Origin: Sialis fuliginosa
Lineage: Eukaryota; Arthropoda; Insecta; Megaloptera; Sialidae
Assembly: GCA_961205875.1 (NCBI GenBank)
Contig: OY540813.1
Span: 9,953,001 to 10,017,000 of the forward strand
Reading direction: 5' to 3'
DNA: 64,000 bases
The notes under the pieces are model-generated. The model was not told the origin of the DNA. It saw only the letters and a list, made by a program, of their open reading frames with translations, and searched no databases. This document shows, piece after piece, positions 60,469 through 64,000 of the stretch. Position numbers and translations under genes: made by a program. Each line of letters opens with the position of its first letter. Position 1 is the first letter of the stretch.

Positions 60469-60939
60469 TTTAAAAATTAAAAGCTTGAACTAAAGCTGTT
60501 TCATAACTAGTTTTTTTTGTTAATAGGAGGATTGATAAAATATACTTCCCTTTTAAAAATTTCACGCCTCGTCACTGATTAAAATGGTTTCACAATTATA
60601 TAAATATACGTACAACGTTATTAAACAGACGAAAAAAAAAAACAATATGTAATCAAATAATTACATTAGTATTCAAATAAAACTCAAATATAGTCAATAT
60701 CTTTTTCTGAAGACACCATACTTTACAAATGATGAACTGTCATATAACTTTTCAATTTTACCACCAGAGTATCATTCACGTGGGTTATGTTTGATAGGTC
60801 TGAGCAAAGTGTGCGAGTGAGAGAGAGAAAGCTATTCCCGTCTCATTTCATTAGATCGGTATTGTGATGGAAGGGGTACCCTGTATCTTCTAATTCTTAG
60901 AATTTACAGTCCCGTAGCTTAGAACTTATAGGAGTCCTA

Positions 60940-60995
60940 CTGTACTGCCAACAAAAATTATACAACACGGACGAAACCGCGGGCAAGTCCGCTAG
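60940..60995 (+). mobile_element. Helitron 3' end fragment
   Basis: ACGGACGAAACCGCGGGCAA followed by GTCCGCTAG and then T has the form of a Helitron 3' terminus. Its 5' end is not identified. Confidence 0.5.
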
Positions 60996-61666
60996 TTATT
61001 TATAAAATATTAATAATTATTTACTAAATCCTCGATTACCTTAGGATAGTAAATAGTATAGTATGGAGGTAGAGTGAGTACATTTATAGGAAATATTACA
61101 TAAAATATGATAAATAATCGAATAAATAAAGTTATATATAAATAGTCTTTATATTATTTCTAATTATAGATTCAAACAAATACTTTCCATACTTCATTAC
61201 ATATTATACATTATGTCTAGCATTAACCTTGATAACATGTTCGATATATATAAATTCTATTTACATATTTTGTTTACTACTTTCTCTTTCGAACAAATAC
61301 AACGAAATGCTTTTAGAGTTAGACCTGACGCTATATCATATTTTCATTTTAATAGAATTATAATGAAAAGTTGCCAATCTGTATTTTATATTTTAAATAA
61401 TATACACCCCATATATTTATTAAATTATAATGCATACGTGCACAGTGCATACATTACCTATTTTTACGGTATTGGTTTTTTTACCTCTTCTTCATGTATT
61501 TTTTTAATTTAGACGCATCGTGTTATTATGAATGTAAGAATAAGGACACAAGATATGGAGAGAAATGCTAACGAGTTGATCATAGCAGGTTTTGATGTAT
61601 AGGAAGCCCACATTAATGGGATTTAAATAAGTTGATACATTGGGATTTCTTCTTTAACTAATAATA

Positions 61667-61931
61667 ACACAGCTACTAAAGCGACCTATAGCATTGTAGT
61701 ATTGGTCGAGCATAATCGAAATCCAAATTTTTGGAATTTTCTGTTTACCAGTTTTTTTTTTAATTTGAGCTTGAATTTTGGATTTAGCCAACTTGGAAAA
61801 AGTCAAACTCAAATAAAAAAAACTAGTAAGCAGAAAATTCCAAAAATTTGGATTTCGACTATGCTCGATTAAATCTCCAATACTATATATAGGATGCTTT
61901 TTGGCTCCGCGCGTTTTTTTTGTAGCTGTGT
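61667..61931. mobile_element. Foldback element A (intact, 265 bp)
   Basis: It has terminal ACACAGCTAC / GTAGCTGTGT. Inward, TAGTATTGG and TCGAGCAT with ATCCAAATTTTTGGAATTTT pair with the right arm. It serves as the empty-site reference for the nested insertion at 33 kb. Confidence 0.7.
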
Positions 61932-62379
61932 ATTTTTTAAATATAATAATAGTTTTTTTTAATAATTACTGCAAATGTTAAATATATTCATACAATTCAC
62001 ACACAAAAATTAAATAAAAACATTTTATAATTAAAAACAAATTTTTAAATACAAAACAGGAAAATGTAGATTACAGTCAATTAATTCACATAAAGGATAA
62101 AAAAATAATGTTGTTATTTTATTTACTCGGCCGATGTACAAATATTGAACTCAATACCCAATTTGTATTTGTTGAATCATTGAAATCCTGCCATTGTAGA
62201 ATTAACAATGACGCAATTTACAAATAATTTGAATATTAATGGTATTGCTTTAACTAATTATACGGTTAATTAATTAAGTAGCTGTTAAAAAGTGTATAAC
62301 AATCGATATTGTTCCATTGTTGTAGTGAATAGAAAACAAATATATTGTTTATGTAAGATAAATTGATTGAACATTATAA

Positions 62380-63160
62380 ATTTCAGTCAAAGCATACACG
62401 GGTGTATCCCATAGGGGTTCTGAAGTACGTACTACGGAACCATTTACAGATGCATTTTTGAGTTACATTAAATATTATAATATCATTGTATAAAAAAGGT
62501 TCAAATTCTACTTATTGAGATCTACATTTTGATACCCTACATGTCTAGATATGAAAAAAAATTAACTCTATTACGCCCCTCCCAATTTTTCACAATTTAA
62601 AATGATATTATTGACTTTAGTATTTGTCATTGGTAGTCCCACCAAAGCCCCCTATTTTTTCAGAATTTTTGAGCTAGTAGTTGCCAAGTTAGAGGGGAGA
62701 GGGACAAAATACTTAATGCTTGGAACCCCTTGCAGGCGCCATTTTTGCATTAGAAAAAAAATAAAAAATAAGGTCAAATTATACTAATTAAGATCTACAG
62801 TTTGACACTCCACATGCCTTCGTATTTTTTTTTAGATTTGCTTTGGAGCCCCCTGCAGGCGCCATTTTTATGTTAGAAAAAAATCAGATACAAATTCCAC
62901 TTTTTTTGTTAAACATTTTGACATGCCACTTTCCTTGAAATAAAAATATATAGTTTTTTACCTAGCTTCAGCTTTTTAGAGACCCCCCACCCCTGAAAAT
63001 CTTGTTTTTCAAAAAAAATTAATATCTATGTCTAGTTGGCATTTGTTTACAAGTTCAGTAAAAATTTCAAGTTTCTAGCTTATATAGTTTACGAGATATT
63101 TTGCGTATGGACGGACGACAATGTGAGATTAATAGGGTTTCTTTGGAACCCTAAAAAAGA
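62380..63160 (+). repeat. Degenerate interspersed element ending GGAACCCTAAAAAA
   Basis: It begins near GGTTCTGAAGTACGTACTAC and ends with GGACGGACGACAATGTGAGA followed by GGAACCCTAAAAAA. Inside, CCCTGCAGGCGCCATTTTT occurs at 62848 and a close copy at 62731; a repeating block of roughly 110 bases (ATCTACA, TTTGA, ACATG) is seen about three times. No intact frame. It ends about 265 bases before exon 3. Confidence 0.5.
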
Positions 63161-63425
63161 AGATATAAATTAAAATGGAGCTAAATATCTATTTCAAAAT
63201 AATTATAAAAAATATTTTCAATAAACGTGTCAAAATGTTACAAATAAATAGATGATAAAAACATTTAAGTTGTAGATTTTTGATTATAAAAAATACCTTT
63301 TAAAAGAGAATATTCCTTTATCGATTTCAGAAACTGACCTTCACAATCTATTAACCATTTCATTTAATTATTGATCACCGACCTTAATCAATACACACAC
63401 AATAACTGTGTACATTCTTTTTTAG

Positions 63426-63710
63426 GTGGGGGTAGCTCCCGGCACCGGAAGTATCCGTGAAGAGCTTGAGTCGTCGTGCGACGGGAGTCCAGCCCCGGGG
63501 CGAGGATGCGGCGCCGGTAGCGCGGTAGGGGACCACAGTGACGCCGAGGAATCCGAGCTGCTGCTCCGCAAGGCTGCACCTGGTGGAGGCGCCGGGGGAG
63601 GGACCTTGGCGACCACCGCCACCACGTCGCCGCACGATGCTAGGTGTTGGTATCCGTTCACGTCACTCTTCAGGAGAATGTGCAGTACTCATCAGTTCAA
63701 GAATCTGCAG
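63426..63710 (+). CDS. Third coding exon (95 codons), acidic and Gly/Ala-rich, ends toward a probable domain
   Basis: The exon begins after an acceptor TTCTTTTTTAG (63425) and ends in CAG before GTTAGT at 63711. Its 285 bases form 95 codons in phase 0, continuous with exon 2. The peptide begins VGVAPGTGSIREELESSCDG, has an acidic patch HSDAEESELLLRKAAPG and a Gly/Ala/Thr-rich linker. It ends with WYPFTSLFRRMCSTHQFKNL plus Gln. The last 25 residues are more complex, rich in aromatic and basic residues, and look like the approach to a folded or membrane-associated region encoded beyond the window. The sequence is strongly GC-rich against a very AT-rich flank. The antisense and alternate frames over this interval are shadows. 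Family not recognised; the protein continues past the right edge. Confidence 0.75.
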
Positions 63711-64000
63711 GTTAGTAATACAAAAAATTATATAAAATAATAATGGTGTTTATTTACGAGTATATTTTTTAACGTTTCTTAATCAGTCCAATTGTAATAA
63801 GTGTTATTGCTTTCGAAAGTTTGTTTGTTTTTTTTTATTCGTTAGTTATTGATGATTAAAGCAATGTTTTGATAAAAGTCTAAAATTTTAATGTAATATA
63901 TGGATAGCTCATATATTTTACTATTTAAAAAAAAAATATTGGATGTATGGTTTTTGAGTAATTGGATATTAAAAATAGAATTTTAAAACACCGTAAATGA
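63711..64000 (+). other. Start of intron 3, runs off the window
   Basis: The intron begins with donor GTTAGT. The remaining 290 bases are AT-rich with stops in all frames and no repeat that I recognise. Confidence 0.55.

Larger units (their letters stand above)
56931..63425 (+). other. Intron 2 (about 6.5 kb) between coding exons 2 and 3
   Basis: The intron runs from the GTAATT donor to the TTTTTTAG acceptor, phase 0 on both sides. It holds the 161-bp satellite array, an 818-bp palindrome, a Helitron 3' end, a foldback element and a repeat tail near 63150. Confidence 0.65.

Noticed and set aside
61213-61512. 99-codon forward frame in intron 2
   Set aside because: AT-rich, Phe/Tyr/Ile-rich chance frame without splice signals; it lies in intron 2 beside foldback element A.
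63384-63661. Three minus-strand frames opposite exon 3
   Set aside because: Shadows of the GC-rich coding strand; peptides are Pro/Ala/Ser/Arg noise.
1-64000. tRNA and rRNA genes
   Set aside because: No B-box motif with a matching cloverleaf and no rRNA-like stretch was seen on either strand by eye; a covariance-model scan would be decisive.

Overview
This is an intronic, repeat-rich stretch of a eukaryotic genome, most likely an insect. The evidence is: very AT-rich non-coding DNA, many non-autonomous transposons (Helitron, hAT, mariner, piggyBac-like and foldback types), insect-style dispersed repeats ending in GGAACCCTAAAAA, and short GC-rich exons separated by introns of 44 kb and 6.5 kb. 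I cannot place the order with confidence; a hemipteran or a lepidopteran would both fit. Nothing in the window looks bacterial. Most open frames of 60-130 codons here are chance frames in AT-rich DNA, or lie inside transposons or antisense to real exons.

Gene content. One plus-strand gene is supported. Three coding exons (12348-12443, 56649-56930, 63426-63710) all start and end in phase 0, have GT/AG borders and join into one open frame of 221 codons: a Ser/Gly/Ala/Pro-rich, probably disordered N-terminus that continues past the window. The first coding exon has an in-frame stop 30 bases upstream of its ATG. A strong 3' splice site at 12014 suggests that its 5' UTR (12015-12347, with a 17-codon uORF) is spliced to a leader exon further upstream. 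I do not recognise the protein. Two weaker candidates are nested in intron 1: a plus-strand ATG exon with a consensus donor (33890-34027) that would join exon 2 in frame, and a minus-strand two-exon frame of 59 codons (44309-44534) with a 46-base intron.

Layout. 1-12 kb: upstream DNA with Helitron ends (987-1294, 8388-8849), two adjoining TIR elements (2851-4961, 4981-5817), a long-TIR MITE (7775-8027) and a TTAA-flanked element (9386-9874). 12-23 kb: start of intron 1, with an 8-bp-TSD MITE (14060-14289), a Helitron carrying a CTGT microsatellite (15159-16069) and other TIR elements (19444-19886, 21500-22446). 23,021-29,527: the most striking object. Two near-identical hAT copies bracket about 5.1 kb that includes a 22-copy, 184-bp tandem array, and one perfect 8-bp target duplication encloses the whole assembly. 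29-56 kb: the rest of intron 1, with foldback elements, a dead LINE fragment, a dead mariner fragment and small MITEs. 56.6-64 kb: exons 2 and 3; a diverged array of the same satellite family only 120 bp after exon 2; an 818-bp near-perfect palindrome; and repeat tails.

The elements do not form a pathway. The coherent picture is one host gene whose large introns have accumulated mobile DNA. One satellite family appears in two introns of that gene at very different levels of homogeneity.
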